A stretch of 9,852 bases of DNA from Mediterranea massiliensis (GCA_958402075.1 CATXSD010000096.1:1-9852); one strand, 5' to 3'. Shown: positions 1 to 7,054, counted from the stretch's first letter. Notes: generated by a model from the letters alone, not told the origin. Translations and numbers: made by a program.

Positions 1-2
1 TC

Positions 3-1742
3 TTTTTGAGCGACTACCTGGCATTGATTGATTCTTGTCGTACTGTCAACCCTGATGTACGCATTTTGATTTGTCGCTTGACTCCAATTTTTGACCGTCA
101 TCCTCGTTTCGAATCGAGTACTCGCGACTGGGAAGACGAAATTCAAGTTATGGTTGAAAAAGTAGCACGAGTGTCAAATTTGCAACTGATAGATTTCCAC
201 GAGGTGCTTTATTCCTATCCGCAATTGTTGCCAGATGCTATTCACCCTACTAAAGAGGGGTTAAATCGTTTAGCTCGGGCTGTTTATTCTGCCATTACAG
301 GCGACTTTGGTGGACTGAGAATGCCTTTACTTTTCAGTGACAATATGGTGCTACAACGCGACTGTCCGATAAAAATTGAAGGCATCAACGATGCTGGAAT
401 GAAGGTGACTGTCGATATTGCTGGACAAAAGCATACGGCGGTGACTGAGATAGATGGTCACTGGAGTGTCACATTGGCACCTTTGGTGGCAGGGACTGAT
501 TATACCTTGCAAATAGAAGACGGACGACAAAAACTGATTTATCGCAACGTGGCAGCTGGTGAAGTTTGGTTATGCTCAGGACAATCGAACATGGAGTTTC
601 GACTGGAGCAGGCTCTCACAGCTAGCGAAGACATTCCGCAAGCTCACAATCCCAACATCCGACTCTTCGACATGAAAGGGCGTTGGGCTACCAGCGATTG
701 CGCTTGGCCTGTGACTGCTCTTGATTCGGTCAACAGGATGAAATATTATGCTAATACTAGTTGGCAAACCTGTATACCACAATTAGCAGCTCGCTTTTCA
801 GCCATCGGCTATTATTTCGGACAGATGTTGCAAGACAGCTTGCATGTGCCCATAGGGCTGATTTGTAATGCTGTTGGCGGTTCGCCCACTGAATCGTGGA
901 TAGATCGCAGTACTATCGAACATCAACTACCTGGCATTTTGAGAGGCTGGCCGTACAATGATTATATTCAGCCATGGGTGGGCGAACGAGCACTGAAGAA
1001 CATCGAACTCCGTCCTAAGCTGCAACGTCATCCTTACGACCCTTGTTACCTATATGAAAGTGGTATTTTGCCTTTGCGGCACTATACCATTAAAGGGGTT
1101 GTCTGGTATCAGGGTGAATCAAATGCTCACCACGTACAGTTGCACGAGAGGCTGTTTAAACTGTTAGTGCAAAGCTGGCGTACTTATTGGGATAACCCTG
1201 AAATGCCATTCTACTTCGTACAATTATCTAGCCTGAACCGTCCGTCTTGGACCTGGTTCCGCGACAGTCAACGGCGACTCATGCAGCAACTGCCTCATAT
1301 GGGTATGGCAGTATCTTCCGACAAAGGAGACTCGCTGGATGTGCATCCTCGCGATAAACGCCCCGTAGGTGAACGGTTGGCACGTTGGGCACTGCATTGT
1401 GACTATAACTTCGATATCTTACCCTCAGGGCCGCTCTATCAATCAGCTCAAGTGAAAGGTGGTAAAGTATACTTGAAGTTCGATTACGGCGACGGTCTGA
1501 CAACTTCTAATGGTCAATCACCGAACTGTTTTGAAGTGGCAGAGGTTGCAGGATTATATTATCCTGCGAAAGCCATTATCTGCGGCGACAAAGTGATTGT
1601 ATGGTCTGAACATGTACCTCATCCGGTTTTCGTACGTTATGGTTGGCAACCTTTCACCCGTGCTAATTTAGTGAATAGTGCCGATTTGCCTGCTTCGACC
1701 TTTCAATGTAAGGTAGTCGGATCTTTTCGGAAATCTCATTGA
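3..1742 (+). CDS. Two-domain SGNH hydrolase / sialate O-acetylesterase, 5'-truncated
   Basis: The protein probably removes O-acetyl esters from sialic acid or other acetylated glycans, most likely in the periplasm. The reading frame is open to the left edge (Phe and Leu codons precede the first TTG), so the true start lies outside the window. Counting from the TTG at position 6, residues 1-100 are the end of an SGNH/GDSL hydrolase domain: the 'PDAIHPT' block carries its Asp77/His80 catalytic pair. Residues 105-180 are the beta-rich domain typical of sialate O-acetylesterases ('LLFSDNMVLQRD'). The second SGNH catalytic domain follows, with 'CSGQSNMEF' (nucleophile Ser194), 'VVWYQGESN' (368-373) and 'DVHPRDK' (Asp445, His447). 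The C-terminus ('VPHPVFVRYGWQPF') is typical of the family, so the 3' end is intact. Related two-domain enzymes are known from Bacteroides and Tannerella. The substrate is inferred from the family only; xylan or other acetyl esters are possible. Confidence 0.88.
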   Translation, partial: FLSDYLALIDSCRTVNPDVRILICRLTPIFDRHPRFESSTRDWEDEIQVMVEKVARVSNLQLIDFHEVLYSYPQLLPDAIHPTKEGLNRLARAVYSAITGDFGGLRMPLLFSDNMVLQRDCPIKIEGINDAGMKVTVDIAGQKHTAVTEIDGHWSVTLAPLVAGTDYTLQIEDGRQKLIYRNVAAGEVWLCSGQSNMEFRLEQALTASEDIPQAHNPNIRLFDMKGRWATSDCAWPVTALDSVNRMKYYANTSWQTCIPQLAARFSAIGYYFGQMLQDSLHVPIGLICNAVGGSPTESWIDRSTIEHQLPGILRGWPYNDYIQPWVGERALKNIELRPKLQRHPYDPCYLYESGILPLRHYTIKGVVWYQGESNAHHVQLHERLFKLLVQSWRTYWDNPEMPFYFVQLSSLNRPSWTWFRDSQRRLMQQLPHMGMAVSSDKGDSLDVHPRDKRPVGERLARWALHCDYNFDILPSGPLYQSAQVKGGKVYLKFDYGDGLTTSNGQSPNCFEVAEVAGLYYPAKAIICGDKVIVWSEHVPHPVFVRYGWQPFTRANLVNSADLPASTFQCKVVGSFRKSH

Positions 1743-1905
1743 AGTAGACATATAATAGCTTTAGGGGCAGATTAAAAACGATATTATCCTTTTCAAATCT
1801 CAATCTTTGCTTTCTTCATTCAAATAGGTTCTTCTTTTTTGTAATGCAACCTTTGATTATGTTTAAATAAAAGATGTAATTTTCAGAACAATGAGTGTAT
1901 CGATG

Positions 1906-1936
1906 TTTCTGAAGTTTTGTTCTTAATCTTCAGAAA
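1906..1936. repeat. Short inverted repeat downstream of the esterase
   Basis: TTTCTGAAG (1906-1914) and CTTCAGAAA (1928-1936) are perfect 9-bp arms around a 13-nt loop. A third copy of the word, TTCAGAA at 1882-1888, could pair with the left arm instead. The stem is AT-rich and not followed by a T-run on either strand. It could be a weak 3'-end structure for the esterase mRNA, which has no better terminator candidate nearby. The role is uncertain. Confidence 0.35.
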
Positions 1937-1985
1937 TTACTGAATGCTGCTCCAAATGAAAGTATCATTCTATTCTATATAAACC

Positions 1986-2023
1986 ATTCAGCCCGTCTTC
2001 CAAGTAGTGGAAACGGGCTGAAT
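1986..2023 (-). terminator. Probable terminator hairpin of grpE-dnaJ
   Basis: TTCAGCCCGT (1987-1996) pairs with ACGGGCTGAA (2013-2022). The stem extends inward past a one-base bulge by CC/GG and TT/AA pairs, leaving a loop of about 7 nt. It lies 23 bases past the dnaJ stop codon. On the minus strand the stem is followed by TGGTTTATATAG, which is only moderately U-rich. It could also serve transcripts coming from the esterase on the plus strand, where the tail is TTGATTGTT. Position and stem strength support a terminator; efficiency cannot be judged. Confidence 0.6.
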
Positions 2024-2045
2024 TGATTGTTATGAAAATAAGAGT

Positions 2046-3215
2046 TTACTCGAACAGACTCTTGAACTTCTTGAATATCTTTTCCTTGATGGAAGTATTC
2101 GGCTTGAAGTTGTCGGAAGTTTCCATTTCCTCCAAGGCTTTCTTTTCGTCTTTGCTCAGCGTTTCGGGGACGTAGACACTGACATTGACCAGCAGGTCGC
2201 CTGTGCCGTAGCCGTTGACGTTTGGCAGACCTTTGTTGCGGAGGCGGAGTACTTTGCCCGGTTGTGTACCCGGCTCAATCTTTACCTTTACCTTTCCGTC
2301 GACGGTCGGAATCTCTACTGCACCGCCCAAGGCTGCTGTGGGGAAGCTCAGCAGCAGGTTGTAGATAAGGTCGTTCTCTTCACGAATCAGTTCTTTGTCC
2401 GGCTCTTCCTCAATCAGCACGAGCAAGTCGCCGGGTATGCCATTGTGTTTGCCGGCATTTCCCTTGCCGCTCATGGACAATTGCATGCCTTCGGCTACGC
2501 CGGCAGGAATTTTGACGGTTACTACTTCTTCGCCATATACGATACCTTCGCCTGCACATTCCTTGCACTTGTTCTTGATGATTTTGCCTTCACCGCCGCA
2601 AGTGGGACAGGTGGTACGCGTCTGCATGGTACCCAGAATCGTCTGCTGGTTGCGGATAACGGTCCCTGAGCCTTTGCAGGTGGGGCAGGTTTCGCTTCCA
2701 CTGTTGCCTTCGGCTCCGGTGCCATGGCAGTGGCTGCAGGTGACGTATTTCTTCAGCTTGAATTTCTTCTCTACACCGGTAGATATTTCCTTCAGGTTGA
2801 GCTTCACCTTTACGCGGAGGTCCGAACCACGGAAACGGCGTTGCTGTGCACCGCCTCCTCCACCGAATCCGCCGAATCCACCGAAACCTCCACCGTGTCC
2901 GCCGAAGATGTCGCCAAACATGGAGAAGATGTCGTCCATGGACATGCCTCCGCTGAATCCGCCGAAAGGACCTCCGTTGCCGGCTGCGCCGCTCATGCCT
3001 GCAAAGCCGAACTGGTCGTAACGGGCACGTTTGTCCGGATTGCTCAGTACGTCATAGGCTTCGGCAGCCTCCTTGAACTTTTCTTCCGCTTCCTTGTCGC
3101 CGGGATTTTTGTCGGGGTGATATTGGATGGCTTTTTTGCGGTAGGCTTTCTTTATCTCATCGGCCGATGCATTCTTGTCGACTCCCAGTACCTCGTAGTA
3201 ATCTCTTTTTTCCAT
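2046..3215 (-). CDS. dnaJ: Chaperone protein DnaJ (Hsp40)
   Basis: DnaJ is the cytoplasmic co-chaperone that delivers unfolded substrates to DnaK and stimulates its ATPase. All class A domains are visible in 389 residues, a normal length. The J-domain spans 1-70, with the DnaK-activating HPD at 33-35. A Gly/Phe-rich linker covers about 71-127 and includes two 'DIF' motifs (95-97 and 102-104). Four zinc-binding CxxCxGxG repeats have Cys pairs at 160/163, 177/180, 203/206 and 217/220, forming two zinc centres. A C-terminal substrate-binding domain ('IPAGVAEGMQLSMSGKGNAG', 'GDLLV' repeats) completes it. The ATG lies 16 bases after the grpE stop, so the two genes are co-transcribed and probably translationally coupled; an AGGAT sits very close to the ATG. 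Every key residue is present. The terminator hairpin follows 23 bases downstream. Confidence 0.98.
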   Translation of the reverse strand: MEKRDYYEVLGVDKNASADEIKKAYRKKAIQYHPDKNPGDKEAEEKFKEAAEAYDVLSNPDKRARYDQFGFAGMSGAAGNGGPFGGFSGGMSMDDIFSMFGDIFGGHGGGFGGFGGFGGGGGAQQRRFRGSDLRVKVKLNLKEISTGVEKKFKLKKYVTCSHCHGTGAEGNSGSETCPTCKGSGTVIRNQQTILGTMQTRTTCPTCGGEGKIIKNKCKECAGEGIVYGEEVVTVKIPAGVAEGMQLSMSGKGNAGKHNGIPGDLLVLIEEEPDKELIREENDLIYNLLLSFPTAALGGAVEIPTVDGKVKVKIEPGTQPGKVLRLRNKGLPNVNGYGTGDLLVNVSVYVPETLSKDEKKALEEMETSDNFKPNTSIKEKIFKKFKSLFE

Positions 3216-3231
3216 ATCCTATGCCTGTTCT

Positions 3232-3816
3232 TTATTCTCCGACTACCACTTTGGCATGACGGATTACCTTGTCGTTTAACGTATAGCCGGTCTGTACACA
3301 ATCCAAAACCTTGCCCTTCAGTTCTTCCGCCGGTGCCGGAATGACGGCAATGGCTTCATGATAATCTGTGTTGAGCGGCTGCTCCTTGGTCTCGATGGGT
3401 TTCACGCCATTTTGTCCGAGTACGGTCATGAACTTGTTGTAGATCAGTTCAACTCCTTCCTTTACGGCAGCTACGTCTTCGGCGGTTTCCATGTTTTTCA
3501 ATGCACGTTCGAAGTCGTCGACAATAGGCAGGATACTGCTGATGCACTTTTCACCGCCGTTCAGAATGAGTTCGGCTTTTTCCTTCATCGTACGTTTGCG
3601 GTAGTTGTCAAATTCTGCGGAAAGGCGCAGGTATTTGTCTTTCAAGCTGTCCAGCTCGTTTTGCAGCTTTTCCACTTCATCTGCAGGCTTCTCTTCGGCC
3701 GACTGTTCATCGGTCGTTTTCTCTTCTTTTTCCTTGGAGCCCTTGGCTTTGTGCTCTTCGCGTTCAGCACGGGCCTTCAGCTCTTCTTCGTTCATGGTTT
3801 CTTTTTTCGGATCCAT
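3232..3816 (-). CDS. grpE: Nucleotide exchange factor GrpE
   Basis: GrpE releases ADP from DnaK and so resets the DnaK-DnaJ cycle in the cytoplasm. The 194-residue product has a long charged, disordered N-terminus (1-45, rich in Glu and Lys). A coiled-coil dimerisation helix follows (about 46-95, 'VEKLQNELDSLKDKYLRLSAEFDNYRKR'-type heptads, here residues 48-75). The four-helix bundle region contains 'ILPIVDDFERAL' (95-106). The C-terminal beta-wing has 'NTDYHEAI' (149-156) and 'GYTLNDKVIRHAKVVV' (177-192), matching the GrpE signature. An ATG at residue 8 is an alternative start; the first ATG is preferred because the acidic tail is normally longer. It is the first gene of grpE-dnaJ, reads divergently from the ABC-F gene, and has a promoter about 125 bases upstream. 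No CIRCE element is visible, so HrcA control is not supported. Confidence 0.97.
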   Translation of the reverse strand: MDPKKETMNEEELKARAEREEHKAKGSKEKEEKTTDEQSAEEKPADEVEKLQNELDSLKDKYLRLSAEFDNYRKRTMKEKAELILNGGEKCISSILPIVDDFERALKNMETAEDVAAVKEGVELIYNKFMTVLGQNGVKPIETKEQPLNTDYHEAIAVIPAPAEELKGKVLDCVQTGYTLNDKVIRHAKVVVGE

Positions 3817-3938
3817 ATCTTTATATTTTTTATGATTGCTTGTTGATATATATCCAAGCCCGTTTAGGCTTAGACCATTTTTATCCGATGTTCGTACAAA
3901 AACTTTGCCAAATGGACATCCGTTCTTGAAAAACGCCG

Positions 3939-3969
3939 CAAAGGTAGTATTTTTATGTCAGATTGTCAG
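3939..3969 (-). promoter_or_regulatory. Bacteroidetes-type promoter of grpE-dnaJ
   Basis: On the minus strand TACCTTTG (3939-3946) is a perfect match to the Bacteroidetes -7 box TAnnTTTG. CTGACA (3964-3969) lies 17 bases upstream and resembles a -33/-35 element. A start site near 3930 would give a leader of about 115 nt before the grpE ATG. That leader contains a small hairpin, AAGCC/GGCTT (3856-3860 with 3867-3871). No inverted repeat of the CIRCE type is present. Confidence 0.6.
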
Positions 3970-4019
3970 TGTAAAGGCAGGATATTTAGGATGTGCATGG
4001 TCTGTTGATGGAATGTCTG

Positions 4020-4037
4020 CTTCCTGTCGGCAGGAAG
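4020..4037. repeat. Compact GC-rich hairpin in the divergent promoter region
   Basis: CTTCCTG (4020-4026) and CAGGAAG (4031-4037) form a perfect 7-bp stem with a TCGG loop. On the plus strand it is followed by TTTGTAACGTGTTT, which is terminator-like, yet no plus-strand gene lies upstream for it to terminate. It lies about 60 bases upstream of the ABC-F -7 box. It may be a regulator-binding palindrome, the 3' end of a small plus-strand RNA, or chance. Confidence 0.35.
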
Positions 4038-4098
4038 TTTGTAACGTGTTTCCATGATGTTTACTGCCTGCGGTATCGTATATGTCGCGATAAAGTCG

Positions 4099-4106
4099 TA
4101 TCTTTG
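4099..4106 (+). promoter_or_regulatory. Bacteroidetes -7 box of the ABC-F gene
   Basis: TATCTTTG matches TAnnTTTG perfectly. It lies 45 bases before the ATG, giving a leader of about 40 nt. No clear TTTG/TTG -33 element is visible at the expected spacing (around 4073-4080). Confidence 0.55.
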
Positions 4107-4151
4107 CACGCTCAATTTTAAGGTATTAGTAATATAAGGGAAAAATAATTC

Positions 4152-5768
4152 ATGATTACAGTTTCTAATGTTTCGGTGCAGTTTGGTAAAAGGGTGTTGT
4201 TCAACGACGTAAACCTGAAGTTTACCAGCGGCAATTGTTATGGTGTTATCGGTGCCAACGGTGCGGGCAAGTCCACTTTCCTCAAGACGATTTCGGGTGA
4301 GCTGGAGCCCACGACGGGGTCTATTACTCTGGGGCCTGGCGAGCGTTTGTCTGTGCTCAGTCAGGACCACTTCAAGTGGGATGCCTACACGGTGATGGAT
4401 ACGGTGATGATGGGTCACACGGTGTTGTGGGACATCATGAAGCAGCGTGAGGCACTTTATGCCAAGGAAGACTTTACGGACGAGGACGGCATGAAGGTGT
4501 CCGAACTGGAAGAAAAGTTTGCCGAGCTGGACGGATGGAATGCCGAAAGCGATGCGGCATCCTTGCTGAGCGGACTGGGCATCAAGGAGGACAAGCATTA
4601 TGTGCTGATGAGCGAGCTGAACAACAAGGAGAAGGTGCGTGTCATGCTGGCACAGGCACTGTATGGCAATCCGGACAACTTGTTGCTGGACGAGCCGACC
4701 AACGACCTGGACATGGAAACGGTGACATGGCTGGAAGATTATCTGTCTAACTTCGAACATACCGTGTTGGTTGTCAGCCACGACCGCCACTTCCTGGATT
4801 CGGTATGTACGCACACGATTGATATCGATTATGGCAAAATCAACCTGTTTGCCGGTAACTACAGCTTCTGGTACGAGTCGAGCCAGCTGGCCTTGCGCCA
4901 GCAGCAGAACCAGAAGGCCAAGGCCGAGGAAAAGCGTAAGGAGCTGGAGGAGTTCATCCGCCGTTTCAGTGCCAATGTGGCCAAGAGCAAGCAGACGACG
5001 AGCCGCAAGAAGATGCTCGAAAAGCTGAATGTGGAGGAAATCAAACCGTCTTCACGTAAGTATCCGGGTATCATCTTTACGCCGGAGCGCGAGCCGGGCA
5101 ACCAGATACTGGAGGTGTCGGGACTGACCAAGTCGCTGGACGACGGTACGATACTCTTCCGCGATGTGAATTTCAACGTAGAGAAGGGAGACAAGATTGT
5201 GTTCCTGTCGCACGATCCGCGTGCCATGACGGCGCTGTTTGAGATCATCAACGGAAATATGAAGCCCGATGCCGGTCATTACAACTGGGGTGTGACCATC
5301 ACGACGGCCTATCTGCCGCTGGACAATACGGCCTATTTCAATACGGACCTGAATCTGGTAGAATGGCTCAGCCAGTTTGGCGAAGGCAACGAAGTCTACA
5401 TGAAGAGTTTCCTGGGCCGTATGCTGTTCTCGGGCGACGAGGTGCTGAAGAAAGCCAGTGTGCTGTCGGGAGGCGAGAAGATGCGTTGCATGATTGCCCG
5501 TATGCAGCTGCGCAATGCCAACTGTCTGATTCTGGATACTCCTACCAACCACTTGGACTTGGAATCCATCCAGGCTTTCAACAATAATCTGAAGATTTAT
5601 AAAGGCAACGTTCTGTTTGCGTCACACGATCATGAGTTCATCCAGACGGTGGCCAACCGCATCATCGAGCTGACGCCGAACGGCATCATTGACAAGATGA
5701 TGGAGTACGACGAATACATTGCTTCGGATCACATCAAGGAGTTGAGGGCCCGGATGTATCAATTATAA
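4152..5768 (+). CDS. ABC-F family ATPase, YbiT-like, with degenerate second ATP site
   Basis: This is a cytoplasmic ribosome-associated ABC-F protein (two ATPase domains, no membrane segment) of the YbiT branch; family members act at the ribosomal E site on stalled translation. NBD1 (about 1-235) is intact in Walker A 'GANGAGKST' (34-42), Q-loop Gln71, Walker B 'LLLDEPTNDLD' (Glu181) and H-loop His210. Its signature is altered to 'MSELNNKEKVRV'. A charged linker helix pair (about 243-303) holds the tRNA-contacting region. NBD2 (about 318-520) has an intact signature 'LSGGEK' (438-443) and His492. Its P-loop, however, reads 'LSHDPRAMT', with no GKS/T. Its Walker B is 'LILDTPTNHLD' (Thr in place of the catalytic Glu), and its Q-loop Gln is Leu390. 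One composite ATP site is thus complete and the other mostly lost. The length, 538, is normal for YbiT. Resistance is not implied. Confidence 0.93.
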   Translation: MITVSNVSVQFGKRVLFNDVNLKFTSGNCYGVIGANGAGKSTFLKTISGELEPTTGSITLGPGERLSVLSQDHFKWDAYTVMDTVMMGHTVLWDIMKQREALYAKEDFTDEDGMKVSELEEKFAELDGWNAESDAASLLSGLGIKEDKHYVLMSELNNKEKVRVMLAQALYGNPDNLLLDEPTNDLDMETVTWLEDYLSNFEHTVLVVSHDRHFLDSVCTHTIDIDYGKINLFAGNYSFWYESSQLALRQQQNQKAKAEEKRKELEEFIRRFSANVAKSKQTTSRKKMLEKLNVEEIKPSSRKYPGIIFTPEREPGNQILEVSGLTKSLDDGTILFRDVNFNVEKGDKIVFLSHDPRAMTALFEIINGNMKPDAGHYNWGVTITTAYLPLDNTAYFNTDLNLVEWLSQFGEGNEVYMKSFLGRMLFSGDEVLKKASVLSGGEKMRCMIARMQLRNANCLILDTPTNHLDLESIQAFNNNLKIYKGNVLFASHDHEFIQTVANRIIELTPNGIIDKMMEYDEYIASDHIKELRARMYQL

Positions 5769-5827
5769 AAATAGAAGAAGAGAGCAGAAAACAGAAATAG
5801 GCCGTCTTGATATGGAAGCAGATACAA

Positions 5828-5908
5828 TGTCATCCCGGCCTTGAGCCGGGATCCATTGCCGCACAAGAATCGACGGAAGGTGGATCCCGGCTCAAGGCCG
5901 GGATGACA
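5828..5908. repeat. REPIN-like palindromic repeat element
   Basis: Two 28-base arms (5828-5855 and 5881-5908) are perfect reverse complements around a 25-base spacer. Each arm is itself a stem-loop: ATCCCGGC, loop CTTGA, GCCGGGAT in the left arm (5832-5852) and the mirror image in the right. This is the architecture of a REP doublet (REPIN/BIME): two short palindromes in inverted orientation. Similar 'TCATCCCGG...' intergenic repeats are common in many bacteria. It sits between the convergent ABC-F and leucine-rich repeat genes and may act as a bidirectional terminator or mRNA stabiliser. No clear target-site duplication flanks it and no transposase is encoded here. Confidence 0.8.
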
Positions 5909-5968
5909 GAATGTTAGTGCTTATCTATTTTGAGAGGGCCTTTTCTTTATTCTTGGAATCAAATGATT

Positions 5969-7024
5969 TTATTTGGCGGATTGGTAGACAATCTTGCTGG
6001 CATTGCTGTCACCAAACAGGTTGTCGCCTAACGTCGTGATTTGGGTACCGGTTGCCAGTACCCGGCGCAGGTTGTCGCATCCGATGAACGCTCCATATTC
6101 GATGGCTGTTACCGAGGCGGGCAGTACGAGTGTGCCGCACAGGCGTGTGCAGCCGCTGAAGGCACGTTGCCCGATGGTGGTCAGTCCTTTGGGGAGGGTA
6201 ATGTTCAGCATGTATTTCTTCTGTGTGAAGGTGTATTCGGGGATGGTTGTCGCGTTACAGTTCTCCATGTTGACCGAAACCAGGTTGGGCATGTAGTCGC
6301 GGATGAGTTTGAAGTCCGCTTTGTCCATTTTGCCTTCGATGGTCAGGAAGTTCACGTCACGGGGCTGCACGCCGGCATTCAGCAGCTCGCTGGCCAGGCT
6401 GCCCATTTTGGCTATCTGTACGGTAACGGCGGTTGGGGTACCTTCGACAAAGGAGAAGTTTTCCCATCTGTCCTTGTGGCGGTAGGAGTCGCTGCTACCC
6501 AGCGGGACGAAGATGGCCGTAATGCTGTCTGCCAAAGCTCCCGGCAGCAGGTTGGGGGCTGTTTTCTTGCGAATCTGACAAATCTTCAAATTGGTACAGC
6601 CCTTGAAGGCGGCATCTTCAATGTTCTTGGTCTTTTCGGACAGAATGACATGCTCCAGACTCGTTTTTCCCTGGTAGCTTCCATCTTCCTTCTGTTTGCA
6701 GAAGGCGTAAGCTGGAATGCAGTTGCCCGGATAGATGTAGAATTTGTCGGGATACGTACCGTTCTTGCCGGTGTACATGCTGATGCTGGCGTTCGAGATG
6801 TCCAGTACCCGGAGGCTGGTAAACTCGTCGCGCAAGTGACGGAAGTCTACGGCGTTGAGTTTTCCCTGCAGGGTGAGGTGGGTTATTTGGTTGGCTTCAT
6901 TTTCGGTCAGCAGTTCTACCAGTGTGCCGGCCTTGGGCACGTAGAGGGTTGTTTTCTTTTGGGCATAGGTTCCCAGTGTAAGGCAGAAGCCGGCTGCCAT
7001 CAGCAGTATGTGTCTTATTTTCAT
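5969..7024 (-). CDS. Secreted BspA-type leucine-rich repeat protein
   Basis: The protein is probably exported; its role is unknown, but BspA-like LRR_5 proteins often mediate binding to host or bacterial surfaces. I chose the ATG at 7024 (351 residues). It opens a clean signal peptide (Lys/Arg, then a hydrophobic stretch 6-19, cleavage likely after Ala21 in 'TYAQ') and lies just downstream of a -7 box. The mature part contains two homologous blocks (about 26-143 and 200-292). Each begins with a 'GTL/GSL' strand, passes through 'LTLQGKLNAVDFRHLRD' or 'LTIEGKMDKADFKLIRD', and ends in an LRR_5 unit 'AAFKGC' or 'RAFSGC'. A further LRR follows ('ASVTAIEYGAFIGCDNL', 303-319). The 'IFVPLGSSDSYRHKDRWENF' segment (171-190) is typical of this family. 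No LPXTG, lipobox or type IX sorting domain is seen. It ends about 60 bases from the REPIN-like element. Confidence 0.85.
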   Translation of the reverse strand: MKIRHILLMAAGFCLTLGTYAQKKTTLYVPKAGTLVELLTENEANQITHLTLQGKLNAVDFRHLRDEFTSLRVLDISNASISMYTGKNGTYPDKFYIYPGNCIPAYAFCKQKEDGSYQGKTSLEHVILSEKTKNIEDAAFKGCTNLKICQIRKKTAPNLLPGALADSITAIFVPLGSSDSYRHKDRWENFSFVEGTPTAVTVQIAKMGSLASELLNAGVQPRDVNFLTIEGKMDKADFKLIRDYMPNLVSVNMENCNATTIPEYTFTQKKYMLNITLPKGLTTIGQRAFSGCTRLCGTLVLPASVTAIEYGAFIGCDNLRRVLATGTQITTLGDNLFGDSNASKIVYQSAK

Positions 7025-7054
7025 ATTTCTTCTCTTTTTTATTGGTTTGGTTTC

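Larger units (their letters stand above)
1743..2045. other. AT-rich intergenic gap between convergent esterase and dnaJ
   Basis: About 300 bases lie between the esterase stop (+) and the dnaJ stop (-). I find no credible coding frame, tRNA or repeat family here. The right end holds the hairpin listed separately. Around 1882-1936 there are three mutually complementary short words (TTCAGAA, TTCTGAA, TTCAGAA) that can form alternative weak hairpins. No TAnnTTTG promoter box with sensible spacing was seen. Confidence 0.6.
3817..4151. other. Divergent intergenic region between grpE and the ABC-F gene
   Basis: These 335 bases hold the two divergent promoters, listed separately, and a compact hairpin at 4020-4037. 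A 73-codon open frame at 3836-4057 (+) has no recognisable domain and overlaps the grpE promoter and leader on the other strand, so I do not call it a gene. No tRNA or riboswitch-like conserved element is recognisable. Confidence 0.55.

Noticed and set aside
6..8. TTG at position 6 as the real esterase start
   Set aside because: The frame continues to the left edge and the SGNH domain would lack its GDS block, so the gene is truncated by the window.
2395..3344. Pro-rich and Ser/Ala-rich frames on + opposite dnaJ and grpE
   Set aside because: They mirror the Gly/Phe-rich linker and zinc repeats of dnaJ in the antisense direction.
3836..4057. 73-codon frame on + in the grpE/ABC-F gap
   Set aside because: No domain, no clear start signal, and it overlaps the grpE leader and promoter.
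3966..4814. 282-codon open frame on - opposite the ABC-F start
   Set aside because: Antisense to a clear ABC-F domain and covering its promoter; no domain, with Gln/His-rich composition typical of a shadow frame.
5828..5908. CRISPR or insertion-sequence end
   Set aside because: Only two inverted arms, no direct-repeat array, no transposase frame and no clear target-site duplication.
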